This document shows positions 47,778 through 61,231 of a stretch of DNA of 64,000 bases, one piece after another. The DNA is from Ifrita kowaldi (Eukaryota > Chordata > Aves > Passeriformes > Cinclosomatidae): NCBI GenBank assembly GCA_013398055.1, contig VZRS01001513.1, forward strand, positions 274,748 through 338,747. The letters run 5' to 3'. Made by a program: the position numbers and the translations under genes. The stretch's first letter is position 1; each line of letters opens with the position of its first letter. The notes beneath the pieces are model-generated. The model did not search any database, was not told where the DNA came from, and saw nothing but the letters and a program-made list of their open reading frames with translations.

Positions 47778-49261
47778 ACCAAGCAATGATAGAGGCTCAT
47801 TCCTGACATGAATCAAACCACAAAAAGGGGTGTGAGCCCACTGGTAGACATCTCCATGTAGTTCTGGTGTAAGCATTGGATAGGGGTTTCTGCTGTGTGT
47901 GTCCTGCATACCTCCATGGCTATTGACGGTATTTTTTTTATTACTGGTTCTTTTGGGTCCCTGCCTGGTTCTGAGGAAATTCAGGTCTTGTCCTGAGGTT
48001 TTTTTCTGTCCCAGGGCCAGCATAACCCCTGATCTCAGGCTTTTCTCCCCAAACCCTCTGCAAACCAGAACATAGGCCTCCAGGGTGCCCATGAAATGCA
48101 GAAGCAGCTGACCCCAAGGCTGTCCCCTTCCTATTTTTAGGGAAGCAAACTGCCAGAGAAAGCCAGCTAGCTTTCAGCCGTTGGCAAGCAGAGAGGATAT
48201 TGCCCTTTGATGTGAACTTGGCATTAACTAGATCAGCTCTAGGGAAACCTGTGCTCTTACTTTCTCCTGTGATAACAGCTCCAGCCCTGAGCAGCACTGA
48301 ATGAGCACCAGATAAAAACACCAGATTGACTTTGCCAGCAAGATCATGCAGGCTGTAGCCTGTTCCTTTTGCTCTTTCCAAAGAATCAGGGGATTCATCT
48401 ACTGGCAAAATAACAGTTTCTAGGCTGAGCCCCAAGGTACAGAAGTAGCTTCCATTCAGCATATGGAAATTCTCATTTGATGCAATTACGCATGTTCTCA
48501 CTCCCGTGCATACTTACCTGTCTGAACTGGGCCCTGAATGCATCCCAGAAATTACTAATGGGAAGGGAGTTTTGCCTTCTTTATTGTGCTTCTTTGCCCC
48601 AGAAGCTCGAACACTCATTCAAGCAAAAAGCAGAAACACACAGAGTTGGTATCCAAGGAGAACAACCTCAAGACCAAGAGTGGATGACTAGTTGGCAAAT
48701 CACGGTCAGCAATGGCTGAGTGAGGGAACAGCAACCTGCTCACAAATGCTGCATGGACAAGAGTTTCCCCTGGTAAACCAGTCATCCCATATTTCATGCC
48801 CAGCAGCAAGTTTTACCCAGTCCCTTTTGTTTTCCCTCACATCCCTGCAGCCGGGTCCTGCCTTCCCACCCTGTCTGCAGGGTGCTCTGGTCTCTGTGAC
48901 ACACGTGTGTGTTTGTGTGTGCACATGCACGTTGTGACCCCAGGGATCACAGATCCCTCCTCTGAGAGATCAGGAGTTGGTCCAGGTGTTTTGCATGGTT
49001 GAGTCAAAGCTGTGTAAATAGTGTTTGTAGTGGAGGGCAGAGGCTCTTTAGCCCAGACTCTGGTTTTCAAGACCCCCTTCCCCACTACAAACAGTACCAC
49101 TTATCTGTCCAGGTGGCTTTTTTTTTTCCTCCTCTTCATAGATGCTAAGGTCAGTCGAATGCCTCTTACAGTTTTTCCATATTCCAGAGTGGAATCAGGG
49201 CATGTGCATTGGCAAGCATTGTGAAAAAACACTGCTGAACTAGTGATGACATCAACTGTCC

Positions 49262-49267
49262 AATAAA
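49262..49267 (+). promoter_or_regulatory. Candidate distal polyadenylation signal AATAAA
   Basis: Canonical hexamer in ccaataaatgcatg, followed by TG-rich and T-rich sequence (gctgttcactgtttctg), the classical downstream-element pattern. Its distance of 5.5 kb from the stop is in keeping with the long CAMK1D 3' UTR known in mammals. Confidence 0.5.
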
Positions 49268-52200
49268 TGCATGATACTGCACTGCATGTATTAAACTGCT
49301 GTTCACTGTTTCTGTATTTCTCAAGCCTTTTCTTTACGCACATTCAACCCAACCTTCTCTCTGAGGGAATTACTTCTATGTATTGCTTTTAAAGGACTCA
49401 ATGTATCTGTAACTCGAATCCATTGTTAAGTTTAAGTAAATGCAAAAGCTGATGTTTTGTAAACAAGATACTGCAAAGCCTGGTAATGTACTTTGTCTTT
49501 CTGTTGAATGCTCTGCAGCATGTACAGGAAGAGTCACCATCCAGAGCAGCTTAAAATTATGCAGCAGTCACATACACAGGTGTAGAAAGAGGGAGCTGGG
49601 GAGGTGAGAATCCCTTTTTTAATACAATACTTACAAATTTGATCTGCACCAAAAATTCCTTCCCTGGGTCTCTAACGCTCAGAGCTACCAAGAAACATGT
49701 TGGTGTGTCTCTTTGTTTTTTCTTCCTTTCTTTTGGTTTGTTTTTCCTGGAGAAAATTCAGATTGGTTCGCTCAATTCTTAGCATTTTTCTCTTCCTACA
49801 CAATAGTTCCTTCTCACCTGTTGCAGAATGAACTGCATTTTGGGGACCAAGATGCTGTGATTCATTGCCTGAACAAAATAGCACTGAGCTAAACTATCCC
49901 ATCTTCTCCAAAGCATCACCACCTAAATACTACAATTTAATCCTTGAACCTCCAAGTAATGCCATTTATCCACGGAAGAGTTTGGTGTGGTACTTTTCCT
50001 TCTTCCACATGGAAACCATGCCCTTGCCTTCTCTTCCCTTAGTCATTGACCCAATTTCATCTGTGCAGGTTTTTCCAAGGCAGGGTACAGGACTGGCTCC
50101 ATGGTACTTGTCTTAGCTCCAGCCCAAACCTCTTGTGGGCATCAGCAGGGCTTTGGTCCCAGCTCCTGAGTGGCTGCTGTGTGGAAGATGCTCGAGTTCC
50201 CAACACTCAAAGCGGAGTCACCTGAAAGGACTGGGAAATTGGTCTGTGTTCCTGGCAAGGGCACAGCAAGCAGCAGGGCTGGAGAGCAAGCACCATGCTG
50301 GTGGCATAGTCCTTGGAAATTATACTCTGTGGTGGCCGAAAACACCAAGAAGTCTTGAGCCCACCTTCGAGGCTGGTGCTCAGCCAGGGCTGTGCCATTG
50401 CTGAACCACTATATGTCAGCACAAGAAATCATCAATTACAGTTGTAAACTATAAAGCCTGAGTTCAGATTGCTGAGGCAGCACCTGGTGCAAGGCTCCAT
50501 GAGGAGTTGGATGTGTGCTGTGGTTCCTGGTGGGTGGGAGCTCCTAGGGGGTTGCTCGGAGCAGCTCTGAGCTTTTCCATCTCTCATCTTGCATTGCCTG
50601 AGCCGAGCATGGCATCACACATGCTGAGTCTTATTAGATCAAGCATGACCCCCAAAGTGAAGAGTGTAGAAGGTTGCAGCTCAGTCGGTGTGACTCATGT
50701 TTCTGGTCAATGCAACATCAGTGACCTGCTGTACATTGACCTCTAGTTGAGACACAACATTTTGGTCCATTTGGGCCTTCTTTTAGATAGGTATTTTATT
50801 TGAGTCAGCTAACAGTGAAAAAAAAAAGCCTGATCTGCCCAGAATAGTGACTCCCCAAATATCCCCAACTGCAGAACATCCCTCAGTTGACTTCTAATGA
50901 AAATGCAAGCATGTTTTCTACAAAGGCTTAAATCTTAATCAAGGAATGTCAGTGTGCCTAATATTGCAGGTCTTGTGATTGATACAAGTTCATAACAGCA
51001 TCCATGTCCAAAAAGAAGGGAGAATGTGTATTTACTCCATGCATGTATTAAGGCATCGCAAAAGTTTTATTTGCGTAATGAGTTTGCAGTTCTGCAAATT
51101 GTTAATGGGGCTACATCGCAAGTGGTTCTCTGCCTTGACAATCATGTATACATATCGAGATTTCTATCATAATGACAATTTAAAGGGGTGACTAATTGTT
51201 TTCCTCCAATAAATCCAATTAAATCAGCCTGATGTGAAGTCTGATGATTTTGAGTGCATGAGTCTCCACCCGCGTGCAAGAAAGGGAGTGGATAACTTCT
51301 GTGGCTGCTCCAGTGGCCTGTTGTGTTTTATGCAGTGATGTTCCTTTATGTCCCAAGGGAGAATAATGAGATTTTCTTTCTCTCCAGTTCACTCCATAGG
51401 GAAGTGAATAAAAAGGATGATTTGTCCTTCAGATGTTTCCTAAAGCTGTCAATGGAAATGGTGTTCAATGTCAACATATGGAGACATGACTGTCCCCTGG
51501 TCACTGAGAATATCTGTGCAGGGCTGGGGAAAAGAAATGTACTTGTTGGAGACTCCTACGCTTTTGAGTTGGTCCTGGTGACTTACACACCCTGTGGTAG
51601 GAATCATCAAAGGAGACAGGATTTTCGTCACTGAGAATTTCTGAGTCCCTTTGCAGTCAGCCATGCTGTCCAAAGACTGTTGTGTGTGCTCTATCATTGG
51701 CTTAATTTTCTTCACACCATGTTCCTGGGGTGTGTTAGGACTTACTTTTCTATATTTTCATCTTAATTTTCTCCACTGTTTCTTCTTATTTTCTGGTTTT
51801 CACTCACTGGCACACGAGAGTTCTTCCCCCCTTAAAATAAGTGGCAAAACCAACCTGCCCAGCAGGCAGGTGGGCCTGTGCTTGAGGTCAAAGCCAGGTG
51901 GTTTTAACCACCCAGCTCAGTAACAGAGCTGAACCAAACAGCAGTGACAATAGCCAACTCATAGCAATATAAAGAGAAAGGCAACTTGCTTATAAAGCTG
52001 TTATTTTGTGACTGAAGAAACAACCCCCAGAACCAACATGGTAAGTATTTGAAAGCTGTGGTGTGCAACTGTGTTCTCAGAATTAGGATTTGGTGGTGGG
52101 TTGTAGTAGGACAGGTGAAATAACCTCTGATTTGTGCTCTGGAGAAGCACATCCATGGCAAGGTACATCTTTGGAAAAGTACATCCATGTACAAAAATGC

Positions 52201-55200
52201 TGTCTGGAAATTTGCTGGAGGTGGTGTGTGACCCTGAGGCACAAACACGTGATTTGCAGTGTCAAGAGGAGCAGCAGATCCTGCAGAAAGACTGTACAGT
52301 CTTCCCACATGACATAAGCCTGAACTCTGACATTCCTTTCATACTAAGGACCTCACTCCCACCTATGTGTAAGGTAGCTGGATTTGGCTCAAATTCTGCA
52401 GACTTAGAGTAGATGAAGGTCTATCCCACATTTCACCATGGAGCTAAAATCTCAGCCAGGAAAACTTAAAGTCATGGGTTCCTCCGTAGGTTCAGTGGTC
52501 ACTCAGAGTACGCCAGGCTCTTCCAAGCTCCCAGTGAGACGGGGCAGAAGATCACCCCAGGACCACTGAAATCCTGATGCACGACATGCCATGATGCTGT
52601 CATGCCAGTATTTACTTGATCTTTGTACATTTTCTTCGCTGCTATGTGCTCAGCCACAAATTCTTGGCTGTTTCAACAAGGGAGATAAAACATCAGTACA
52701 AAGAAGCCAGAGGGACAAGACCAAGATGCAACTGTAGAAAATATTTTGCTTGCAACCTTGCCAAAATCCACAGCCATGTTTGCACTGGAGAGAAGGGGTC
52801 TGTCCTTACTTTGAAGGCTTTCAGAGTGCTGGAATGCACTGAGGGTCTGGCTTATGCCGTACATCAGCTTTACTTCATGCTACACCAACCCCATTTCTCA
52901 CTCTTGCTCTCCAGCACTGTCCCTTGGCAAAACCAGGGCTCCAGTGGGCTGTGGGCAGCTCTTCCTTCACAGCCAAGAGGAGTTTTGAATGAGTGACATC
53001 TGTTGAAGCAGAGAAGGTGCAGGTGCACAACTTTGAGGACCATCCAACCTGTGCAGGGATAGACCCCTGTGGTTCAGGTTCAGATGATGCTGAGGAAGAG
53101 ACATTCTGGACAGGGCTTTCAAATGCAGCACTTGAGCAGTGTAAACAGTCCTACCCTCTGTGGTTATGACTACAATGAATCTCTTCCTTCAGGCCAAACC
53201 TTCCCTTGTCTGTGCATCCACAAAACCATATTGGTCTTGCGAGGATCCCTTTGGGGATCTTTCCACAGGGAGACAACGTGGGCCTGCACTGCCCAAAAGC
53301 AATCCCAGGGCACTGTAAGATGTCATAGGGATAAGAGGATGTGCTGTTCCCACCATATTATGCTTCCTCCCACCTCTGGACATCCCTCAGGGAGAACATC
53401 CACCTACATCACCCTGGGTATGTGCCCTGCCTAGCACAGCTGTGTCCCTGTTTGGTAAGTCCTCTCAACCATGCTGAATTATTGTGGTGATAACCACTTT
53501 TTATATCTGTGTGAGTGGGGAAGAAGGACCATCTGGATTATCATTGCAATACTCAATACTGAGTATTTCCAGATTGTTTGGCATTTGGGCTTTCTGGATT
53601 ACATTGGGATAAATTCCTGACTTCCAAACTTTGTTTGCTTATCCTGAATTCAAAAGTTTCTTTTCTTTTTTAATCTTCAGGGTTTTTCTTTTTATAATTG
53701 CAATATTCTGATATAGTTACGGTCAATTAGTTATTCATTTACCTTCTTCATGAAAGTGTTTTGTTTAGGGAAATTAATAATAATAGAGCTGAGAGGCAAT
53801 TTGTTGTTCCCATCAAACTCACGAACTTTGTGCTTTCTTTGGCGCCATATAGACTCTTGTATGTTTTTCATTTTCTTTCTCTAGGGCAGAAGCAAGAGCT
53901 GTGTTCACATCTGTGCCTCAGCTTGCAGTCTAACAGTGACCAGAGATGCATAATAAATCTCAAACTAATGCTTCTTTTTGTTGCAGTCCAGCTGGGCAGG
54001 TACCAACCATACTAAAGAATCACATATCACATCTTCAAGTTTGCATTTGCTAGAAGTAGCATCTGAGATTAAACTTTCCCTCCCAGTCTTTGACCCAGTG
54101 CAGCTCAGTGTAGCACCTAAGTGGATCAGATCTCTGTTCCACTACAAAGAAAAACCAACGTTATAGTCATGGTGAGCCCATACTGACCTCCAATGGGGTT
54201 GACAAAAAAACTCCTGTTCTCAACAAGTAGAACACAGGTACATGATGGACACAAACTTGGAGTTGTAATATATGTAATACAATGCTATATTATATTATTA
54301 CAGTGTCTCTGTCAGACCAAAGCAGAGGGAAACATGGCATAAATTAAAGTTTGGCACTAGACTGCTGTGCCTTGTCAGTACTCAAATGATAGGATTTTAC
54401 CATGCATTTCAATTACTTTTTGGTCACAATATCTAAAGAGGGAATTCATCTGTGATCAGACTAGGGCTGAATTTTGAAGGCAATCTGCAGCTTTGCTGCC
54501 ACCAAACATCAACAAGTTCGCTGCTGAGTCCACTGACAATTGCCTTGGAGTCTTGAACTGAGGGACTTCCAGCTCCTCTTCCCTCTCCAAGTATTTGCTG
54601 TATGCAGAGGGCACCATGTGCTTGAGTTTACCAATGGTTCCCATTAAATCTACAGAAAGAACCAACTGACCAGCAAATCCTCTGGAAGAAGTTCAGAGAC
54701 CTTCAGGAAAGAGCCAGCAGCTCTGGTTAAGAAGGGTTTGTTAGCAGGACACCTGGGGGCTTCGCTTATCTGTGCGAAGAAGGTGGTGACAGACCGATGA
54801 GATGATTCAGCTCCAATTGTGGCTGAACAGATGGACAGGGTCCTAACACGTCACCTGGAAGTCACCATATCCAGGGATACCTACAGCTTTGGATGGCCTG
54901 CCAGGGCTGTTCTGCCTTGCACCCAGGCCGTGGTCCCCAGCAGCTGATGGACCTGTACCAGGCTGTGCCCATTGCCACTAAGCTGGTTGCAGTAAGATGA
55001 GCTGAGCACCTCAGCTGCAAGGTGTTTAATTCTTTAAATTCTCCTATGGCGATGTAATACAGTAATTCTGTTCAGCTTCAGCCTCATAACTTGTTTTGAT
55101 TATCTGTGGCCTTATGGTGGTGATTTAAACCTACTGATTTATTGATTCAGTCTTAATTGGGTCCTGAACGGGGTCATTGCATCATTCTATCTTTAATTGC

Positions 55201-56559
55201 TTTAATGAAAGTCTAGCAAATTAGGCTGGTAATATGATTGCTTAGAGGAATTCTTGCCTGTTCATGCTTCTTAATGAAATCCATAAAAGTGAAAAAAGAA
55301 ATGAGCTTATCCTACTAAATTGCCACTTGTATTATGGAGTCTGAGCAAAACTCAGAAAATCAATCTGCAATGTCCTTGGCTCTTCTTCCAAATATATGTT
55401 CTCAGAAAGAGAAAACTTAGCACTTCAGCAAACATCCCCACAGAAGACAAAAGAAAGGAAAAAAACAGTAAAATGTGAAGCTAAAACCTGGGTTCCAGCT
55501 CCCAGTTCTCAGATTTCCTTTAACTTTGCATGCAAGTCATTTAAGAGGAGACCTAAAAACCTACTTATATCGCAAAACTGGACTTCAGCCCAGTGGCTAG
55601 AGTACACACTGGGATCCCTCCTGCTCTGGGAGCCCAAATCTCTGTGAGTTTTGAGGTTTTTCATCATGTCCCCAAAAGTTTGATTCATGCCCTGTTCTCT
55701 TTGCTGTCAGTTTGGTGCCCAGACAAACATTTTAGGCAGAGGATTCAGCACGACCTGTGAGAAGGACGATTTTCTCCCTGTTGTGTGTTGTGACATTCAT
55801 GAGAAGCAGCTTTGGCCCTCGTGGCTGCCCTCCACCACCACTGGCAGCTGCCTGTTGCCTGCACAGTTCCTTTCCACCTCTTCCACTCTGGATTTCCAGC
55901 AAGGCTGCTGCATCTGCAGTGCATTTTCTACCCACTGGGCTAGTGAGCTCTGTGTTGCCAAAGCTGCCTGTAACTTCTTAACATCCCCCTGTCTTATAGC
56001 TGGAAATATGCTGCTTCCTCCCACTCCCTGCTCATCAGTGAACACCGTACTTCACATCTCACTTGACCCTGGCTCCTGCTGCAGTGAAAATATCATTACT
56101 TACCAGCAGGGTGAAGCCCCCCACCAGCCTTGCTCATATACCCTGAAGCCTGTTCCATAAAGAGCACAAAGAATCTGCTTCTAAACTGAATTTGCTAAAC
56201 CAGAGAAAATCTGCAGTCAATTAAAAGTAATGAGAATTAAGAATACAGCAGATGAGGAATACGAAGTTCAGATCAGCTTGATCCCCAGTGTGACAATACA
56301 TTTTATCTTATCCCTCTAGGAGAACAGGGATTTTTGTCTCTGCATGGGCTGTAACAATGTGGCTGGGAAGCTTCCATTGTCTTTTAATTAAACAGTGTGA
56401 TTACATTTTGCTTTCTCCAGCTCGTTTAGCCCCTGAGTCAGAGCACAGAACAAAGTACCTGTCATGGGTGCTCCAAGCGCAGCACTAACCACACTCCATT
56501 GATCAGGGCTCAATCTGGAACCCCAGTACCTGTCCCCAGGTTGCCCACGGCTCTGACTG

Positions 56560-56800
56560 CACTTCCAGTCCCCCTGCCATGAGCAAGGACACCTTCCACT
56601 ACCCCAGGTCACTTAAAGTCCCATCCAGCCTGGCCTTTAACACTTCCAGGGATGGGGCATCCACAGCTCCTCTCAGCAACCTGTGCCCACATGTCACTAA
56701 CCTCACAAGAAAGAATTTCTTCCTTATCTTTTGACCATGCACTCTGTCTTGGAGCAATTTCAGATCAATGGTGCTTTTTGTCTCCTCAGGGTGAGGTATC
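56560..56800 (-). mobile_element. CR1 LINE 3' fragment lacking its tail
   Basis: Contains cagtccccctgccatgagca, gacaccttccactaccccag, ccagggatggggcatccaca and agaaagaatttcttccttat, the CR1 3' region in reverse. The terminal tcatagaatca octamers are missing, so the copy is truncated at its 3' end. Confidence 0.85.
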
Positions 56801-58219
56801 AAACGTGTGGCTACAGAATGGACTTCCCAGGTGACATCAGGATGTAGCTACAGGTGGTGATTTCTGGCAGGGGCTGTTAGCAAGTGGCACCACTGGGACC
56901 ATCACATCGCACTGTACTACCCAGCCGTGGTCCAATGCTGGGGATCCACCAGTGACCAGTGGTTAAGAGGAGATTTGGCTGACTGACTGCAGCTGAAAAA
57001 TTTTTAGCCATTCATTATAACCTGCCTGAATTGGTGTGGCTTTTCAACAGAAGTAATAGACTAGATATAAAAATGTCCTCATTGGACTCTAGCTCTTTGC
57101 TCTGAAGATGGTGATGATAAAAAAATCAGCAAAAATATTTAGAGAAAAAGAAAATGTTTTTCAGTGGCAAATAGTTGACAGTTTGGAAACTATTTTTTCC
57201 ATAAACTGAGGCAGAGACCGGCACCAGCATGGAAAGTTTTAACCTGAACAGTGTCAATATAGAGCTACTGAAAATGTTGTAAAGTCACAACTGCCCTGCT
57301 CTCCTGGTGAGTAGTGGTGCTCCAAGACACAATTATAAGGCATGTTTCCTAAGGCAGGAATTAGCTCTTCATCTTCTGTTCACAGGGAGCAAAATGAAGA
57401 ATTGAAAAAGAATGAATTGTAGTCCTGAAATGAGCCTGAATCACCTATGTATGGACAAGAAAAGAGAGATCTGGTTGTAAGATGTTTTCTTTTTACTGCA
57501 GAAAAGTTTTTCATTGCTGCCAGCTTCCAACTAGCATGCTGTACTTATAGGTGCAGATTGCAACTTCTAACATCTCTGAAACAAATAATTTGAAGACAGC
57601 CTAACCCATGATCTTCTTTCCTACAGCAAGAACTGCTTTCCCTGGCATCAAGAAATGGGAAAAATAATTTATTGACAACAGTCTGTGACATTTTTTTCTT
57701 CCTTATCTCTTTAGGCCAAGGCTACAGCAAGCAGAGTATTTCAGAAATAATCATAAGAGAAATATTAAAAAGAGGAAAACAAAACAGTTGCCCTGTTCCC
57801 ATGGAAATGCATGGGAAGAGTTCAAGTGAGCACCCCCTCTGATGTGGCCATGTGTTTGTTCTCAGATGGTGAACAGAGATCAGGAGGCTCATCCTCTCCG
57901 TGGTGTGCCTGGGGTTTTACTGGCATGGCGGATAAATAAATGCCTTTGGCCTTGGAGGATCTCTGCTCTTCTCTGGGCAGGGCAAGTGGAACAGAAATGT
58001 CATCTGGAACAACCTGCTGGTCTGCACTTTCCTCCTGCCTTCTTGGTTGGTCCAGCCCTTCCCTGGTGGGCCCTGGCATAGCTCAACACGAGGGTCCCTC
58101 TGACCTCTTCCCAAGCCACCAGTGTCCCCATGGAATCATCTGCCCATCAGTCTCACTCTTACCTCCTGGGGGAGAAAGGGGTGAAGAAATTGGTCTATGG
58201 AGGTTAAAAGAAGTGGTTT

Positions 58220-58772
58220 TGCCCCCTCCAGTCAGCTGTCCTGAGACTCCACCTGGAGTGCTGCATCCAGCTCTGGGATTCCCAGCATGAGGAAGTCATG
58301 GATCTGCTTGAGCATGTCCAAAAGAGGGATGTGGAAATGATCAGAGGACCGGAGCACCTCCTGCATGAGAACAGTGTGAGAGTTGGGGTTGTTTAGACAA
58401 GAGGAGAGAAGGCTCCGAGGAGACCTCATAGCAGCCTTCCAGTTCTTGAAGAAGGCCAACAGGAAAGATCAGGAGGGACTCTTGTCAGGGAATGTAGTGA
58501 TAGGACAAGGGGAAGTAATTTTAAACTGAAAAAAAAGATGGGTTTAGATTAGATACTAGGAAGAAATTCTTTACTGTGAGGGTGGTGAGGCCCTGGCACT
58601 TGTTGCCCAGAGAAACTGTGGATGCCCCATCCCTGGAAGTGTTGAAGGCCAGGTTGGACGGGGCTTGGAGCAACCTGGGGTAGTGGAAGGTGTCCCTGCA
58701 CAGGACAGAGGGGTTGAAATGAGGTGATCTTTAAGGTCCCTTCCAACCCAAACTTTTCTATGATTCTGTGAA
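58220..58772 (+). mobile_element. CR1 LINE 3' fragment, about 550 bp
   Basis: Starts near gagactccacctggagtgct, continues with ggaagaaattctttactgtg and ccatccctggaagtgttgaa, and ends ttctatgattctgtgaatga, a CR1 tail. The many short frames across it are non-functional. It is among the better-preserved copies here. Confidence 0.9.
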
Positions 58773-61231
58773 TGAACTGAAATACTGTTCAATCAGGCTG
58801 AAGCTCCTCCCCTACTCTATGAGTTCATGAGACAACCCACAGGCTCACTCACTGCTCTGCAGGAAACTCATCAAACACCTCTGATGCCATTTTTCTGCCC
58901 GAGGTCTCAGATTTGCTTTACTGAGCAACCAGCAGTTTAAAGAGCTGCTTCCAGCTGCAGGTCCAGGACTTACAGGGAGGCTGTGGGCAGAAAGGAAAAT
59001 CCTGAACATGTGGGCTCCAGCACTGACTCAGCTGAGCAAAGCCCTGGCAGAAACAAACATTTCTCTTGGAGCCTGTGGGACCCTGTGCATGGGCGGAGGG
59101 AACAGAGCAGATAACAGGGCAGACACTTACAAACTTCAGAGACAGGGCTGACTGAATCATGTAAAAATTAGGGTTTGGATTATGGCCTATCTGCTAGAGC
59201 AAACAGAACAGAAGAAAAGAAGTGTCAACAATCCTCTCTGCTCTCTGAAGAGCATGTCAACTCTGAGCAAGGAAGAGTCAACTCTGAACTGAAGAGCGAG
59301 GAAACACTGAGAAAAAGCAATGGATTTCAAACCTCTGCTTGTGTGTGGAGCACTGGGAGAGCTGATGGGGGAGATGCTACAGGTGGTGGTTTACCTGCTC
59401 AAGTGCTCGTCATCCTCCATGCATGGCCACATGGTTCCTATCAGGAAGGATTTCCCAGTCTGCCTCCTTCCAGACAGTCTGGGTGTATAAGAAGTGCCAG
59501 ACCCTGGCAGTCCTGGGGAAGGACTCACAGTCATTGGCCCTGTGTAAAAACCTTCAATAGTCAAAGGCTGTCAAAAGAGTTCTTGACACTGGAAAGCAGA
59601 ATAGACCTCTCTGGGCTTTGCTGCAGCCAAACATTTATCCCCCCCTTTAGATGAGATAGGTATTTTCCTGTCTGCATAAGCAATCCAAAATTTGGCAACT
59701 AATGCAGATTGCTCTAGTTCACACTCAGCAAGGCTCTACATCTCTGATGTGCTGGCACCTCCCCTCCCTGCCCCACTCGAGCAGGTGACAGTTCTAGAAA
59801 CTGAGGCAGGTGCCAAAAGTCAAGAGCCCCTGAATTCTCTTATGCAGACCTGCCACTGGACTGCTGTATGAGTTGAGGGATTTACATGCATCTCGGTGCC
59901 TTTGTTTGACTTTGAGTGGAGACATATTATGGAAAATGCTTAGGGCATTTTAAGGACCCAGTGTAGTCAGTGGAAGGATGAAGTATTTTGTTGCATTTGT
60001 TCCCAGACTGTGATATATAGGCTGCACATTGGCATCTGGTGGCCCTCCAAATCCGTGTGGTTTTTAGCTTCCTTTTGATGGCCTTCCTTGCAGAAAAGAT
60101 CTGAAGAGTCTGTAAGAGCAATTACAAACTAAGAAAAGGAGCCAGGCCACGTTTTGTGCTCTGGATGTTGACAGCAATGGCTTGAGCTCACCTCTACTCT
60201 TCACCATGCTGCCAGGTTGCCACCCAAAAGCAATGTCTCCAGGTCAGCAGCTTGCCTGGACCACTCCCACCACAGAAGGAATCACTTATCCATTGCCCTC
60301 CAGCCTGGTTCTTTACCTGGAGCTAAAGCTGGAGCTTTAGAAGCTTTAGATGGCAGCTCCTGGCCATCTGTTGATACAAAACATGAGTGACAGAGGCTGT
60401 CTCTCTCCACTGGGGACCTTTGGGCTCCCTTAGGCAGGCTCTTGATGGACAGCAAATGGCTGTCCCTTGTCCAGGACCTTTTCCAGGTCTGCAATCCAGG
60501 TGCTGGTGGCCACTTCTGTAAGAGCAATTCTGGCCCTGTGAGTGTTCCCAGTTCCAGTGTCTCTCCTGTAACTGCTCCATGCCTTTCTGAACCTATTGGA
60601 CCATCATCATTTCTTATGGCACCGCCCCCAACACATACACAAACCCCTGGGCACTGCAGAGGCATCCAGGAATTGGAGATGCAATAAAAATCTGCTTTTA
60701 TCAGTCCTGGCATGGTTGCCTGTACTGCCACCTATGGCAGCTGGACTGTCAGGAAGGGACAGGCTCAGGAAGGTTCATTTAGTGCATTTGCTGTGGTTTT
60801 AGCCATGCAGCACCATGAAGTCTTTGCTGAGCATGAGTGCATTGCAAACCCAAAACATTTCAAAGGCTTCCTGCTGATTTTTCTTGGGGCAAGGGCTGCA
60901 TAGAAGGGACTTCTGCCAAATTTTGTCATCACTCCAAAGTGGGAGTTTGCCAAAGAAAACTTTGACACTTTACTGATTATATTTTAACATTGCAAAACAA
61001 TTATTGACCACCAAAAACTTGTTCTGAGAAATGACTCTTTGTTTGTGGAAAATTTCAGTAAAGTGTAAACTTAGTATCCATAGGCAGATAACCAGAGATG
61101 CCATTATGTGCAGTGAACATTAACCAAAGCAACAAGCAATTGCTAGGACACTGTGACCAGAAGAAACCATTAGGCACCTCAGGAGTGGTGCGATGCCACC
61201 AAGTCCATCTAATGGAAAACCAGCCAAGTTG

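Larger units (their letters stand above)
43744..49285 (+). other. CAMK1D: Probable CAMK1D 3' UTR (3' end uncertain)
   Basis: This starts right after the TGA. A GC-rich stretch (about 43744-43820) changes abruptly to A/T-rich, UTR-like sequence with an AU hairpin, a UGUACAUA word and long T runs. There are canonical AATAAA signals at 45521, 47772 and 49262. Human CAMK1D has a 3' UTR of several kb, so 49262 is taken as the likely distal signal, but this is an inference. No ORF in the interval, including the 186-codon minus-strand frame at 47941-48501, resembles a known protein. No interspersed repeat was seen, which fits transcribed UTR. Confidence 0.55.

Noticed and set aside
47941..48501. 186-codon minus-strand open frame
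   Set aside because: No recognisable domain or homology, and it lies in the probable CAMK1D 3' UTR on the opposite strand.
51323..51634. 103-codon plus-strand open frame
   Set aside because: No family resemblance and no flanking splice signals in a supporting context.
55687..56160. 157-codon plus-strand open frame
   Set aside because: Cys/Ser/Pro-rich product without motifs, overlapping open frames on the other strand, no promoter or exon evidence.
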